From contig JBJFFZ010000049.1 in the NCBI GenBank assembly GCA_051892195.1, positions 1 to 52,893 of the forward strand: 52,893 nt of DNA. The letters are read 5' to 3'. Within the stretch, counting starts at the first letter, position 1, and each line of letters opens with the position of its first letter. This DNA comes from CAKQOE01 sp051892195 (lineage in GTDB: Bacteria; Bacillota; Clostridia; Peptostreptococcales; Anaerovoracaceae). The position numbers were made by a program, and so were the translations under genes. This document shows positions 24,493-34,096 of the stretch, one piece after another. The notes beneath the pieces are model-generated. The model ran no database searches and was not told the DNA's origin. It saw only the letters and a list, made by a program, of their open reading frames with translations.

Positions 24493-25890
24493 TTAGCCTA
24501 ATACCTTGGTCTTTAATAATATTTCGATAAAATCAGCATTGTTTCTCGTCTTTGACAGATTATCGATGATGCTTTCCGTCACATCCTGCGTATTCTGTCC
24601 GGAAAGAGCCTTCCGCATCTTCCACACGGCTTCCATTTCCTGTCTGTCCAGCAGCAGGTCTTCTCTTCTGGTGCCGGACCGGTTGAGGTTGACGGCAGGG
24701 AAAATCCGCTTTTCGGAGAGCTTCCGGTCCAGATGAAGCTCCATGTTGCCGGTTCCCTTGAATTCTTCATAGATTACATCGTCCATGCGGCTTCCGGTCT
24801 CAATGAGGGCTGTTGCAAGGATGGTGATGCTTCCGCCCTCCCGCAGCTTCCGGGCCGCCCCGAAAAATTTCTTCGGCTTGTGCAGCGCCCCCGGATCAAT
24901 TCCCCCCGACAGGGTCTTTCCGGAGGACGGCACCACCATATTGTAGGCCCGGGCCAGACGGGTGATGCTGTCTAAAAGAATCACCACATCCTTCTTGTGC
25001 TCCGCCAGGCGCTGTGCGTGGGCCAGCACCATTTCCGCAACCCGGACGTGATGCTCTGCCTGTTCGTCAAAGGTGGAATACAGAACCTCTCCCCGGATGG
25101 CTTCCTTCATATCCGTCACTTCCTCCGGCCGTTCGTCCACCAGAAGCACAATGACCTCCACCTCCGGATAATTGTCCTCGATGGTGGTGGCGATCTTCTT
25201 GAGAAGCACGGTTTTTCCTGTCTTTGGCGGTGCAACGATCAGACCTCTCTGCCCTCTGCCGATGGGCGCCACCAGGTCGATGATCCGGGTGGCCAGATCG
25301 TTTCTGGCGTGCTCCAGACGAAGCCTCTCATACGGATAGACCGGCGTGAGATCCTCAAAATTCGGTCTGCGGATGGCTGCCCCCGGCTCATCGCCGTTGA
25401 CGGTATTTACATACAGCAAGGCCCCGAACTTTTCTCCTTCATTCGGTTTTCTCGTTACACCATTTATTTTGTCGCCTTTTTTGAGGTTGAAACGCCTGAT
25501 CTGCGTAATAGAAACATAAATATCTTTGTCGCTGGTTAAGAAATTGTCGAATCTTAAAAATCCATAGCCCCCCTCGGCTATATCAAGAATGCCCGTCACA
25601 ACCGGCCGTTCCCCGGCCTCACGGTTTGGTTCCTGCTTTTTTTCTTTCGGAGGCGCCTTCGGCTGCTCTTTCGGCTGCGGAGCTGCCGCGGCTTCTGCCG
25701 GTTCTTCCGTCTCTGTTTTATCTGCTTTCAGAAAAGCAGCATTCTCCGGGCTTTGCAGAAAATCACGGATGGCCCTTCTCAGCAAGGGCTTTTTCAGCGT
25801 CTGGGCTTCTTCCATATGGAGTTCTTCTGCCAGAGCCCGAAGCTCGGCGATTTTCATGGCGCCGAGCTCCTGATCTGTTATTTTTCTCAT
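24493..25890 (-). CDS. rho: Transcription termination factor Rho
   Basis: Rho is the hexameric RNA helicase that terminates untranslated transcripts. The 465-residue protein has a Rho_N SAP-like domain (1-47) and a low-complexity Pro/Ala/Glu/Lys linker (about 53-97). An OB-fold RNA-binding domain (GYGFLRF at 108-114) and the ATPase core follow, with Walker A PPKTGKT (221-227) and the R-loop region SGKTLSGGIDPGAL. It has a 16-base gap to the DUF1385 gene. Confidence 0.97.
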   Translation of the reverse strand: MRKITDQELGAMKIAELRALAEELHMEEAQTLKKPLLRRAIRDFLQSPENAAFLKADKTETEEPAEAAAAPQPKEQPKAPPKEKKQEPNREAGERPVVTGILDIAEGGYGFLRFDNFLTSDKDIYVSITQIRRFNLKKGDKINGVTRKPNEGEKFGALLYVNTVNGDEPGAAIRRPNFEDLTPVYPYERLRLEHARNDLATRIIDLVAPIGRGQRGLIVAPPKTGKTVLLKKIATTIEDNYPEVEVIVLLVDERPEEVTDMKEAIRGEVLYSTFDEQAEHHVRVAEMVLAHAQRLAEHKKDVVILLDSITRLARAYNMVVPSSGKTLSGGIDPGALHKPKKFFGAARKLREGGSITILATALIETGSRMDDVIYEEFKGTGNMELHLDRKLSEKRIFPAVNLNRSGTRREDLLLDRQEMEAVWKMRKALSGQNTQDVTESIIDNLSKTRNNADFIEILLKTKVLG

Positions 25891-25922
25891 TTATTACCTT
25901 TCTTTGAACTGCCTTTTTGTCC

Positions 25923-25939
25923 CGGCATCCTGGATGCCG
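25923..25939. other. Inverted repeat between glpX and rho
   Basis: CGGCATCC and GGATGCCG (8-bp arms, one-base centre) lie in the 64-base gap. No T run follows on the minus strand, so it is more likely a processing or pausing hairpin than a terminator. Confidence 0.5.
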
Positions 25940-25954
25940 CACACAGCAAAGCTG

Positions 25955-26956
25955 TTAACGGACTTCTGTTCCGTCATTCTGTGCGTAGGAAGGCTTCTTA
26001 TTCATGTCATGGATCGCTTCGATGAAACGGATGGTTCCGGAAGCGCTTCTCATAACGACTGTATGTGTTTTGACTCTGTTTCCGCCCAGGAAACGGACGC
26101 CCTTGAGCATATCTCCGTCGGAAACTCCTGTAGCGATGAACAGTACATCGTCCCCGGCAGCAAGGTCATCGGTTGTGAGAACCCTGTAGTAGTCCGGATC
26201 TGTCTGGGCCCGCTTGATTTCCTCTGATGTATGTGCGTGAAGTCTGCCCTGGATTTCGCCTCCGAGGCACTTGAGGGCAGCCGCTGCCAGCACCCCTTCC
26301 GGACATCCGCCGATGCCCACCATAACATCTACACCGCTGTCTTCGTAGCAGGTGGAAATGGCAGCCCCTACATCGCCGTCCCGGAACAGCTTTACGCGGC
26401 ATCCCACCTCGCGGCACTGGGCGATGAGATCCTTGTGGCGGTCTCTTTCCAGAATGGTTACAGTGAGTTCTTCCACGCTCTTATCCAGAGCCTTTGCAAT
26501 ATTTTTCAGGTTTTCTGCCAGAGGCTTTGTCAGATCGATAGAACCCTTTGCCTTCGGACCTACCACCAGCTTTTCCATGTAATAATTCTTTGTATGATAC
26601 AGATGATTTCTCTGGGCGATGGCAATGACAGAAATCGCATTTGCGATGCCCTTGGCCGTTGAGGTGGTTCCATCCAGCGGATCGACTGCAATATCAACTG
26701 CATCCGCGTCCGGTCCGCCGATGCCGATCTCTTCTCCGATATAGAGCATCGGAGCCTCGTCCTTTTCGCCTTCGCCGATTACCACAACACCGTCGATATT
26801 GACCGTTTCAAACATCTTTCTCATACCGGTAACAGCCGCCTGGTCTGCTGCGATCTTATCGCCCCGGCCCATCCACTTTGCGCATCCGATGGCTGCAGTT
26901 TCAGTTACACGAGCCAGCTCCAGCCCCAGGTCTCTGTCCATAATCTTCTTTTCCAT
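25955..26956 (-). CDS. glpX: Class II fructose-1,6-bisphosphatase
   Basis: GlpX hydrolyses fructose 1,6-bisphosphate to fructose 6-phosphate in gluconeogenesis. The 333-residue protein has the metal-binding motifs GEGEKDEAPML (61-71) and DIAVDPLDGTTSTAKG (88-103), and GIGGCPEGVLAAAALKCLGG near residue 215. AAGGAG precedes the ATG by about 10 bases. It is the first gene upstream of rho on the minus strand and may be co-transcribed with it. Confidence 0.95.
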   Translation of the reverse strand: MEKKIMDRDLGLELARVTETAAIGCAKWMGRGDKIAADQAAVTGMRKMFETVNIDGVVVIGEGEKDEAPMLYIGEEIGIGGPDADAVDIAVDPLDGTTSTAKGIANAISVIAIAQRNHLYHTKNYYMEKLVVGPKAKGSIDLTKPLAENLKNIAKALDKSVEELTVTILERDRHKDLIAQCREVGCRVKLFRDGDVGAAISTCYEDSGVDVMVGIGGCPEGVLAAAALKCLGGEIQGRLHAHTSEEIKRAQTDPDYYRVLTTDDLAAGDDVLFIATGVSDGDMLKGVRFLGGNRVKTHTVVMRSASGTIRFIEAIHDMNKKPSYAQNDGTEVR

Positions 26957-27035
26957 TGAAATGATTCTCCTTCAAATTTGCACTTTACAATAATTTTTCG
27001 GCTTCTCCGCCCCGCTCAGGCAAAGCTGCAGCCGG

Positions 27036-28010
27036 CTACTGTTCCCCGTCGCCTTCCGTTCCATCTCCGGCTTCAGGGTCCGCAACGCTGTAAACCTCCA
27101 GAAGCATTTCCTCCGTGGCATCGGTATCCTGAATAAAGTAGGATACATCCCCGATATATTTGCCTTCTCCCGGAAGCGTATAGGTTTCGATGGCATCACT
27201 TTCAAGACCTACGGCCTTGATGGCAAACTTTGTAGCTGCCCCCACGGTCAGGTCGGATTCAACGTTTTTGCAGATGAGCTTTGCAGAATCGATCAGTCCG
27301 TTTTCCACCGCCTGCTTAAAGGCGGACTTCACAAACTCCTGCTGCGCCTTGACACGTCCCAGATCGCCTTCCTTGTAGCCCTTTCTGTAACGCAGATACT
27401 GAATGGCATGCTCCCCGTCCAGCACCTGATAGCCCGCAGGGATATTGATGTGCAGCGGAGGCTTGTCATACGGATCGTCGTACTTCATGGCCTTCGGAAC
27501 ATCGATCGGAACCCCGCCGATGCCGTCCACAATATTTTTTACAGAGTCGTAGTCAACAATGGCATAATAATTGATCGGAATCCCGAACAGCACATCGCTG
27601 ACCGCATTGGCCGTCCCGAGAATTCCCTCAGAAGCATACGCTGCATTGATCTTCTTCTGGGCCGGGCTGTTATATCCCGCTCTTTCATAGTATGTGTCAC
27701 GGGGAACGGAAATCACATCCACGCTGTTGCTGTCCATATCCCAGCTTACCAGCATGATGGTATCCGTCATCTGCTGATTGACCCCCACCATCAGCACATT
27801 GACCCGCTTTGATTCTGTAAAGGCCTGGAAAAACTGGCTGTCCGGGTTCACCAGAACATCCACATCCATCTCATCCTCCAGCGCCCCCTTCAGCCCGTCT
27901 GCCGTCTGAAAAATATTGATATTGGAGACGCCTTTGATGAGCGGAATAAAAATCAGTGTAAAAAGAACCAGAAAACTCAGAAAAATTTTAAAAAATGTTT
28001 TTGCTTTCAT
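27036..28010 (-). CDS. LytR-CpsA-Psr (LCP) family protein
   Basis: LCP enzymes attach teichoic acids or other glycopolymers to peptidoglycan outside the cell. The 324-residue protein has a short cytoplasmic N-terminus, one membrane helix (about 6-26) and the extracellular LCP domain. Motifs include TDTIMLVSWD, VISVPRDTYYE, KINAAYA, VDGIGGVPIDVP and GEHAIQYLRYRKG followed by DLGRVKAQQEF. The catalytic arginines of the SVPRDT and RYRKGY...GR regions are kept. It ends in a Glu/Gly-rich tail. I see no terminator in the 79 bases before glpX. Confidence 0.92.
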   Translation of the reverse strand: MKAKTFFKIFLSFLVLFTLIFIPLIKGVSNINIFQTADGLKGALEDEMDVDVLVNPDSQFFQAFTESKRVNVLMVGVNQQMTDTIMLVSWDMDSNSVDVISVPRDTYYERAGYNSPAQKKINAAYASEGILGTANAVSDVLFGIPINYYAIVDYDSVKNIVDGIGGVPIDVPKAMKYDDPYDKPPLHINIPAGYQVLDGEHAIQYLRYRKGYKEGDLGRVKAQQEFVKSAFKQAVENGLIDSAKLICKNVESDLTVGAATKFAIKAVGLESDAIETYTLPGEGKYIGDVSYFIQDTDATEEMLLEVYSVADPEAGDGTEGDGEQ

Positions 28011-28366
28011 TACGATAAATCCTTCTATTATCTCGTTTCACCATAAATCCATCAGATCATTGAATACTCGACCCTGAAAAAGTAAGATTTATTCCCAAAA
28101 AAAATCCCCGACCGTATAATCATATACTCTTTTTGTCCAGATGAAAACAAAAATGTGCGTTTCATAATGGATTTTTAAGAAATGAAAGCAGCAAAAAGGG
28201 GCGGAAATCATCAAAAAACAGCGGAAGCCCATGCGCTTTCGCATCAGCCTCCGCTGTCTGCCATACAGATAATGATATAAAACGATATTCAAAGGCAGGA
28301 TGGGACGGCAGCCCCAGGCTGCCCCCTGCAGTGCCGTTTTGATTCTTTCACCGGCACCGGTCCTGA
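28011..28366. other. Gene-free stretch between EF-G paralogue and LCP gene
   Basis: These 356 bases hold no convincing gene. From the right they contain an inverted repeat (GGCAGCC/GGCTGCC, 28307-28323) and the minus-strand terminator at 28213-28257. An AT-rich stretch (28020-28200) that probably carries the LCP promoter follows, but no box pair there is clear. A 67-codon minus-strand frame crosses the terminator and is rejected. Confidence 0.6.
28213..28257 (-). terminator. Terminator of the EF-G paralogue gene
   Basis: On the minus strand a long imperfect stem pairs ACAGCGGA with TCCGCTGT (28218-28225 with 28250-28257) plus an inner ATGCG/CGCAT stem. It is followed by six T residues (28213-28218). 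Confidence 0.85.
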
Positions 28367-30319
28367 CTATTTATCTTTCTGCTCTGCAATAATCTTGTTT
28401 GCCAGATGCTGCGGAACCTCATCGTAACGAACGAATTCCTGCGTAAAGGAACCCTTTGCCTGGGTCATTGCCCGCAGAGAGATCGTATAGTCGAGGATTT
28501 CGGCCATCGGCGCTTCTGCCACCAGCTTCTGTCCGCCGCCGTCTGTCGGCTCCATACCGAGAATTCTTGCTCTGCGGCGGTTCATATCGCCCATAACATC
28601 GCCCATGAACTCATCCGGAATCATGATTTCCAGACGCATGATCGGCTCCAGGAGCACCGGAGATGCCTTTTCGATTCCGGCCTTAAATGCCAGAGAAGCC
28701 GCGATCTTAAATGCCATATCGTTGGAGTCAACATCATGGTAGGAACCGTCATACAGCACTGCCTTGACGCCTACAACCGGATATCCCGCCAGAGGACCCT
28801 TTTCCATACTTTCCAGCAGTCCCTTTTCGATGGCAGGAACGTAGTTCTTCGGAATGGATCCGCCAAAGAGCTGTTCTGAGAATTCCAGACCCGGCTCAGT
28901 GGAAGGAGAGAAGCGGATGCGGACATCACCGTACTGGCCGGCGCCGCCGGACTGCTTCTTGTGCTTGCCCTGAACATCGGAATGTCCCTTGATGGTTTCT
29001 CTGTAGGCAACCTTTCTCGGGCTCAGCTCAACCTCAACCCCAAACCGGTCGGCAAGCTTGGAGCGGATGACATTCATCTGCATCTCACCCTGGGCGCCGA
29101 TGAGTGTCTGCTTTGTCTCTGCGTCGTGGCGCACGATAAAGGACGGGTCTTCCTCTCTCAGTCTTCCCAGAGCAGAGCCCATCTTTTCGTCGTCGTTCTT
29201 GTTCTTAGGAGCCACAGCCATAAAGAGAGTCGGCGCAGGAATGGCAACGTTCACATAGGTTCTTGACTTGGACTTGTCGCACAGGGTATCCCCGGTTTCT
29301 GTATAGTTCAGCTTGGAAACCGCCACAATATCGCCGGTATTTGCCTGCGGAACCTCCATCTGGGTCTTGCCCCGGAGCACCACCAGCTTGTTGAGCTTTT
29401 CGCTCTTGCCTGTTCTGGTGTTCACCAGCTCCATACCGGCCTTGAGGGTACCGGTAATTACCTTCATAATGGAGATCTTACCTACAAACGGGTCTGCCAG
29501 AGTCTTGAAGGTCCAGGTAGTAACCGGAGCGTCGATCTCAGGCATTGCATAGTCTTCGCCGCCGCTGGCGTCGATATATTTATATGGAGCATGTCTCAGA
29601 GGAGACGGTGCGTATTTTCTGATTACATCCAGCATCATATCTGCACCCTGACCGTTTTCCGGGTCAAAGGCAAAAACAGGGACGATTTCAGCTGCCGCAA
29701 CACCGTTGCGCAGTCCGGCATTGAATTCCCACGGTTCAAATACGCCGGTATCGAAGTATTTATTCATGAGCTCTTCATCAGTTTCCGCGATGAGCTCGTT
29801 GAGGGCATCCATCATTTCCGGCTTCAGCGGATAGCTTGCAGGAACGCAGACAGCACCCAGCTTTTCTCTGATTTCGGCAACCAGATCATCAAATACATAA
29901 GTATCCTTATCTTTTCTCTTAATCATAATAAATACAGGCTTCTTCAGTTCCTTGCAGAATTCCCAGGCCTTTTCTGTACCCACCTGGATTCCGGAACCGG
30001 CATCGATGACCAGCAGTGCAACTGCGGCCGCCTGTATTGCGGTATACATTTCATTTGAGAAGTCAAGCAGACCCGGAGTATCAATAAAATTGATCTTTAC
30101 ATCCTTATACTCGATTGGAATCATTGACATATTGATTGAATGTCCGGTTTCAATTTCCATACGGTCGTAATCCGATACGGTATTGCCCGCTTCAATGGTT
30201 CCTGCTCTGCTTATAACACCTGTTTCAAGAAGAGCCAGCTCCATCAGTGAGGTCTTACCGCACCCGCCGTGCCCAATGAGCGCAACATTCCGAATCTTTT
30301 CGCTGTTATAAACTTCCAT
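28367..30319 (-). CDS. EF-G-like GTPase (FusA2-type paralogue)
   Basis: This 650-residue translational GTPase has the domain order of elongation factor G. I start at the ATG at 30317-30319 (MEVYNSEKIRNVALIG), which has AAGGAGG 8 bases upstream. G1 is GHGGCGKTS (16-24) and G3 is DTPG (80-83). The G4 position, normally NKxD, reads KRKD (134-137) in FIMIKRKDKDT, so the guanine-binding Asn and Lys are altered. Domain IV and V segments are present (GKHKKQSGGAGQYGDV, MGDMNRRRARILGME). Such paralogues exist in many bacteria besides true EF-G; their role is uncertain, and the G4 change suggests altered nucleotide use. Confidence 0.88.
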   Translation of the reverse strand: MEVYNSEKIRNVALIGHGGCGKTSLMELALLETGVISRAGTIEAGNTVSDYDRMEIETGHSINMSMIPIEYKDVKINFIDTPGLLDFSNEMYTAIQAAAVALLVIDAGSGIQVGTEKAWEFCKELKKPVFIMIKRKDKDTYVFDDLVAEIREKLGAVCVPASYPLKPEMMDALNELIAETDEELMNKYFDTGVFEPWEFNAGLRNGVAAAEIVPVFAFDPENGQGADMMLDVIRKYAPSPLRHAPYKYIDASGGEDYAMPEIDAPVTTWTFKTLADPFVGKISIMKVITGTLKAGMELVNTRTGKSEKLNKLVVLRGKTQMEVPQANTGDIVAVSKLNYTETGDTLCDKSKSRTYVNVAIPAPTLFMAVAPKNKNDDEKMGSALGRLREEDPSFIVRHDAETKQTLIGAQGEMQMNVIRSKLADRFGVEVELSPRKVAYRETIKGHSDVQGKHKKQSGGAGQYGDVRIRFSPSTEPGLEFSEQLFGGSIPKNYVPAIEKGLLESMEKGPLAGYPVVGVKAVLYDGSYHDVDSNDMAFKIAASLAFKAGIEKASPVLLEPIMRLEIMIPDEFMGDVMGDMNRRRARILGMEPTDGGGQKLVAEAPMAEILDYTISLRAMTQAKGSFTQEFVRYDEVPQHLANKIIAEQKDK

Positions 30320-30500
30320 AACGCATACCTCCTTGTTAGAATAAAAATATTCATTATAATAAAAAATACGCAAATAACCGCTTTCAGGGCGCAGTTCCGC
30401 CAAATTTATAAATGCAATTATTTGCATACTTATTTTATCACTTTTCTATCATAATGTCAAGAAGAACCGAAGCTCCAAAGCCTCTGCATACAGTATTTCC

Positions 30501-30547
30501 GCCTGCCCGGCAGGCGCACAGAAGACCGCCCCGAAGGGCGGTCTTCT
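30501..30547. other. Two hairpins between tex and the EF-G paralogue
   Basis: A 7-bp palindrome (GCCTGCC/GGCAGGC, 30501-30515) is followed by a perfect 12-bp stem with a CGAA loop (30520-30531 with 30536-30547). Neither has a clear T run on the minus strand. The stronger one lies 20 bases after the tex stop and may end or process that transcript. Confidence 0.6.
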
Positions 30548-30566
30548 ATATGTCCGTGATTCGTTA

Positions 30567-32882
30567 TTACAGCTTCATTGTAAGAGAAATCTTGTGCCGC
30601 TCCTGATCCACATCCAGAATCCGCACTTTTACATTGTCTCCGATGCTTACGGCATCCATGGGGTGCCGGATAAACCGGTTGCTGAGTTCGGATACGTGCA
30701 CCAGGCCGTCGGTCTTTACGCCGATGTCCACGAAGGCGCCGAAATCCACTACGTTTCGGACAGTGCCTTCCAGCTCCATGCCTACCTTGAGGTCCTCAAA
30801 GCTGAGCACATCGCTGCGGAAAATCACGCCGGGCATGGATTCTCTCGGGTCCCTTGCAGGCTTGCGGATTTCGTCCACGATATCCCGCAGGGTCATTTCC
30901 CCGATGCCCAGATCCTCTGCCATAAGCCGGATGCTGCGGCTGATATCCTGATTCTTCGGTTCCTGCTTCTTCCCTTTCTTTTTCTTCGGGTTGAACTCCT
31001 CGTCCTCCATAAGGACCGCTAACGCAGCCAGGCCGTTGGCCGGAAGCGGAGCTTCCTTCTTTTTCTCCGGGGCTTTTTTTCTTTTCGGTTCCACCGGATA
31101 TTTTTCCCGGATCCGTTCTTCGATGTCTGCAGCGCCGCCGGCGGTGATCATCTCCCGCGCAATGCCCAGATGGGCCAGCATCTGCTCTGTGATTTCATAG
31201 GATTCCGGATGAACTGCCGTGGCGTCCAGAGGGTTGTCTCCGTCGGTGATCCGCATAAAGCCTGCGCACTGACGGAAGGTCTTTTCTCCCAGCTTTGACA
31301 CCTTCAGCAGCTGCTTTCTGTCGGTGAAGGCGCCGTTTTCTTCCCGGTATTTTACAATATTTTTTGCAATGGAGGAATTGATGCCGGAAATGTAGGACAG
31401 AAGGGACGGGGATGCGGTGTTCAGATCCACTCCCACCTTGTTTACGCAGTCCTCCACCACGTTGGTCAGAGCCGTGTCCAGCAGTCCCTGGTTGATGTCA
31501 TGCTGGTACTGCCCTACGCCGATGCTCTTCGGGGAGATCTTTACCAGCTCTGCCAGAGGATCCTGCAGGCGGCGTCCGATGGACATGGCGCCTCTGGTTG
31601 TCACATCCAGATCCGGATACTCTTCTGTTGCCAGCTTTGATGCCGAGTAAACCGATGCGCCGGCTTCGCTGACGATGGTGTACTTCAGATCTCTGCCTGT
31701 TTTTGCGATGTAGTCCGCAATAAATTTTTCTGTCTCTCTCGATGCGGTTCCGTTGCCGATGACCACGGTATTGAGCTTGAACTTGTCGATGAGCTTTGTG
31801 ATAATCCGCTCTGCACCGGCGATGTCGTTTTTCGGCTCCGTCGGATAGATGGTGGCGTAGGCCAGCAGCTTTCCGGTGTCGCTGAGGGCAGCCACCTTGC
31901 AGCCGGTACGGTATCCCGGGTCAATGGCCAGCACTCTGGCGTTCTTTACCGGAGGCACCATCAGCAGCTTTTCTGTGTTCTTTGCGAATACCTTTACTGC
32001 GTCCTTTTCCGCCCGCTCTGTCAGCTCGTTTCGAAGCTCCCGTTCAATGGACGGGGCCATGAGGCGCTTGTAGGAATCCTCGATGGTGGCCTTCAGATAC
32101 GGATTCCAGATGGACTGTTCATTTGTGACAACAGCCTTTTCTATGAGCTCGTGGAGCTTTTCCGGCTCCAGCTTTATCTTCACCTTCAGCTTCTTTTCCT
32201 TTTCCCCCCGGTTGACCGCAAGAACTCTGTGGTTCGGGATCTTTGCCACAGGCTCCGCATAATCATAATACGTGTCGTAGACCGTCTTTTCCTCCGGATC
32301 GGCAGCCTCGGAGGCCAGTACCCCGTGCTCCCGGCTGAAGCTGCGGACGGCTTCTGTGATCTCTGCATCATCGGAGATCATCTCTGCGATGATATCGCAG
32401 GCTCCTGCCAGGGCGGACTTTGCATCCGGAACTTCCTTTTCCGGATCGATATAGGCTGCAGCAAGAGTCTCCGGATCGCCTTCCAGCTCCTCCTGGGCGC
32501 GGATCTGCTCTGCCAGAGGGGCAAGGCCCCGTTCTCTGGCTTTTGTGGCTCTTGTGCTCTTTTTCTGTTTAAACGGCTTGTACAGGTCCTCCACCCGCTG
32601 AAGGATCTCTGCCTGCAGGATCTCGCTGCGAAGCTCCTCCGTCAGCTTTCCCTGCTCCTCAATGCTTCGGATGACTTCCTCTTTCCGTTCCTCCAGGCCT
32701 CTCAGATAGGAAAGACGTTCGTCCAGATCACGCAGAACCACATCGGTAAGCCCTCCGGTGACCTCCTTACGGTAACGGGCGATAAAAGGAATGGTGTTTC
32801 CTTCATCGATCAGGGCCACCGTCTGTTCTACCTGATTCAGCCGGATGCCGAATTCCTGTGCAAGTTTTTCCGTAATGTTCAT
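30567..32882 (-). CDS. tex: Tex family RNA-binding transcription accessory protein
   Basis: Tex proteins bind nucleic acid and associate with transcription complexes. The 771-residue protein matches the family length: an N-terminal helical HTH-like domain, a YqgF-like RNase H fold (VLAIDPGYRTGCKVAALS), helix-hairpin-helix segments (LLSYISGINSSIAKNIVKYR) and a C-terminal S1 domain (about 690-768, LEGTVRNVVDFGAFVDIGVK). A lysine-rich insertion (about 630-665) precedes the S1 domain. It lies 42 bases downstream of prfB. Confidence 0.95.
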   Translation of the reverse strand: MNITEKLAQEFGIRLNQVEQTVALIDEGNTIPFIARYRKEVTGGLTDVVLRDLDERLSYLRGLEERKEEVIRSIEEQGKLTEELRSEILQAEILQRVEDLYKPFKQKKSTRATKARERGLAPLAEQIRAQEELEGDPETLAAAYIDPEKEVPDAKSALAGACDIIAEMISDDAEITEAVRSFSREHGVLASEAADPEEKTVYDTYYDYAEPVAKIPNHRVLAVNRGEKEKKLKVKIKLEPEKLHELIEKAVVTNEQSIWNPYLKATIEDSYKRLMAPSIERELRNELTERAEKDAVKVFAKNTEKLLMVPPVKNARVLAIDPGYRTGCKVAALSDTGKLLAYATIYPTEPKNDIAGAERIITKLIDKFKLNTVVIGNGTASRETEKFIADYIAKTGRDLKYTIVSEAGASVYSASKLATEEYPDLDVTTRGAMSIGRRLQDPLAELVKISPKSIGVGQYQHDINQGLLDTALTNVVEDCVNKVGVDLNTASPSLLSYISGINSSIAKNIVKYREENGAFTDRKQLLKVSKLGEKTFRQCAGFMRITDGDNPLDATAVHPESYEITEQMLAHLGIAREMITAGGAADIEERIREKYPVEPKRKKAPEKKKEAPLPANGLAALAVLMEDEEFNPKKKKGKKQEPKNQDISRSIRLMAEDLGIGEMTLRDIVDEIRKPARDPRESMPGVIFRSDVLSFEDLKVGMELEGTVRNVVDFGAFVDIGVKTDGLVHVSELSNRFIRHPMDAVSIGDNVKVRILDVDQERHKISLTMKL

Positions 32883-32924
32883 TCTGTTGTACCCCTTGCT
32901 TTTTTTGCGGCGCGGAGCCCGCGG

Positions 32925-34023
32925 CTACCGCTGCTTAAGCTTTTCATTGATAAAATAATCCAGATCCCCGTCCATAACCCGCTGGACATCGCTGACCTCT
33001 GCTCCGGTGCGGTGATCCTTCACCATGGTGTACGGCTGAAATACATAGGAGCGGATCTGGTTTCCCCATGTGATCTGTCCGTAGTCGCCCTTCAGGTCGT
33101 CAATCCGTTCCTTGTGCTCCCGTTCCTTCAGTTCCAGAAGTTTTCCCATGAGCACCCGCATGGCCATTTCCTTGTTCTGATGCTGTGACCGCTCATTCTG
33201 GCAGGTTACCACGATGTTTGTAGGAAGATGGGTAATGCGGATGGCAGAGTCGGTTGTATTGACATGCTGTCCCCCGGCCCCGCTGGAGCGGTAGGTATCG
33301 ATCCGCAGATCTGCCGGGTCGATGTCCACGGTAATGCTGTCATCCAGCTCCGGCGATACATCCACCGCCGAAAAAGAGGTATGGCGCCTTGCCTGGGAGT
33401 CGAAGGGAGAAATACGAACCAGGCGGTGCACGCCCCGTTCATTTTTCAGGTATCCGTAGGCATTGACTCCCCGGACCTCAAGGGTCACTCCCTTGATGCC
33501 GCCTTCATCGGAATTCTGGTAATCCAGCACCGTTACGCCGTAGCCCTTCTGTTCGATCCAGCGGCTGTACATCCGGTACAGCATTTCGGCCCAGTCCTGG
33601 GCGTCCACGCCGCCGGAGCCTGCATGAATGGAAAGGATGGCGTTGTTTTTATCGTATTCTCCGTCAAGGAGGGTCTGCAGACGGATCTCTTCAATCCGCT
33701 GCTTAAGACTTTCAAAGCTCTCTTCGATCTCCGGCACCAGGGAAGCGTCCTCCTCTTCCTCTGCCATTTCCATGAGAACGCTGAGATCCTCAAAATCTGC
33801 ATTCAGTTTTTCAAAGCCCCCGATTTTGTTTTCCAGATACTTTTTTTCCTGGAGCAGCTTTCCGGCTGCTTTCGGGTCATCCCAGAGATCCTCTCTGGTC
33901 ATTTCATAATCCAGCCGGTCTAATTCTTCTTTCAGGCAAGCCAGGTCAAAGGGACTCACCCAGTTCTTTGAGGCTGTCCTTTACAGAACCCAGTTCATAC
34001 TTGATGTTATCCAGTTCCAGCAC
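32925..34023 (-). CDS. prfB: Peptide chain release factor 2 (programmed +1 frameshift)
   Basis: RF2 recognises UAA and UGA. The gene starts at a GTG (34021-34023) with AAGGAAG upstream. It reads 25 codons (LELDNIKYELGSVKDSLKEL...) to a CTT followed by an in-frame TGA at 33946-33948. A +1 shift at CTT-TGA-C continues as GAC CTG GCT through 340 more residues. The total of 365 residues equals the usual RF2. GGGTGAG, three to four bases before the shift codon, is the stimulatory Shine-Dalgarno-like element. Downstream, the codon-recognition SPF motif (VRISPFDSQARRHTSF) and GGQ (SSGAGGQHVNTTDSA) are present. RF2 thus controls its own synthesis by competing at its own UGA. Confidence 0.95.
33945..33951 (-). 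promoter_or_regulatory. Programmed +1 frameshift site in prfB
   Basis: CTT (33949-33951), TGA (33946-33948) and the following C form the classic CUU-UGA-C site. The Leu tRNA slips to UUU and translation resumes at GAC (33945-33947). All three parts, including an upstream Shine-Dalgarno-like GGGTGAG, are visible. Confidence 0.93.
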
Positions 34024-34051
34024 CCTTGATCACTTCCTTTTATATATGCTG

Positions 34052-34071
34052 AGGGACCGTTTCCGGTCCCT
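34052..34071. other. Hairpin between secA and prfB
   Basis: AGGGACCG and CGGTCCCT (8-bp arms, TTTC loop on the plus strand) lie in the 73-base gap. No T run follows on the minus strand. It could be a processing or attenuation element. Confidence 0.5.
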
Positions 34072-34096
34072 GCTGTATCTTTTTGCTATAACTTTT

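Noticed and set aside
28089..28292. A 67-codon minus-strand frame in the gap after the EF-G paralogue
   Set aside because: It runs through a strong terminator and has no ribosome site or family features.
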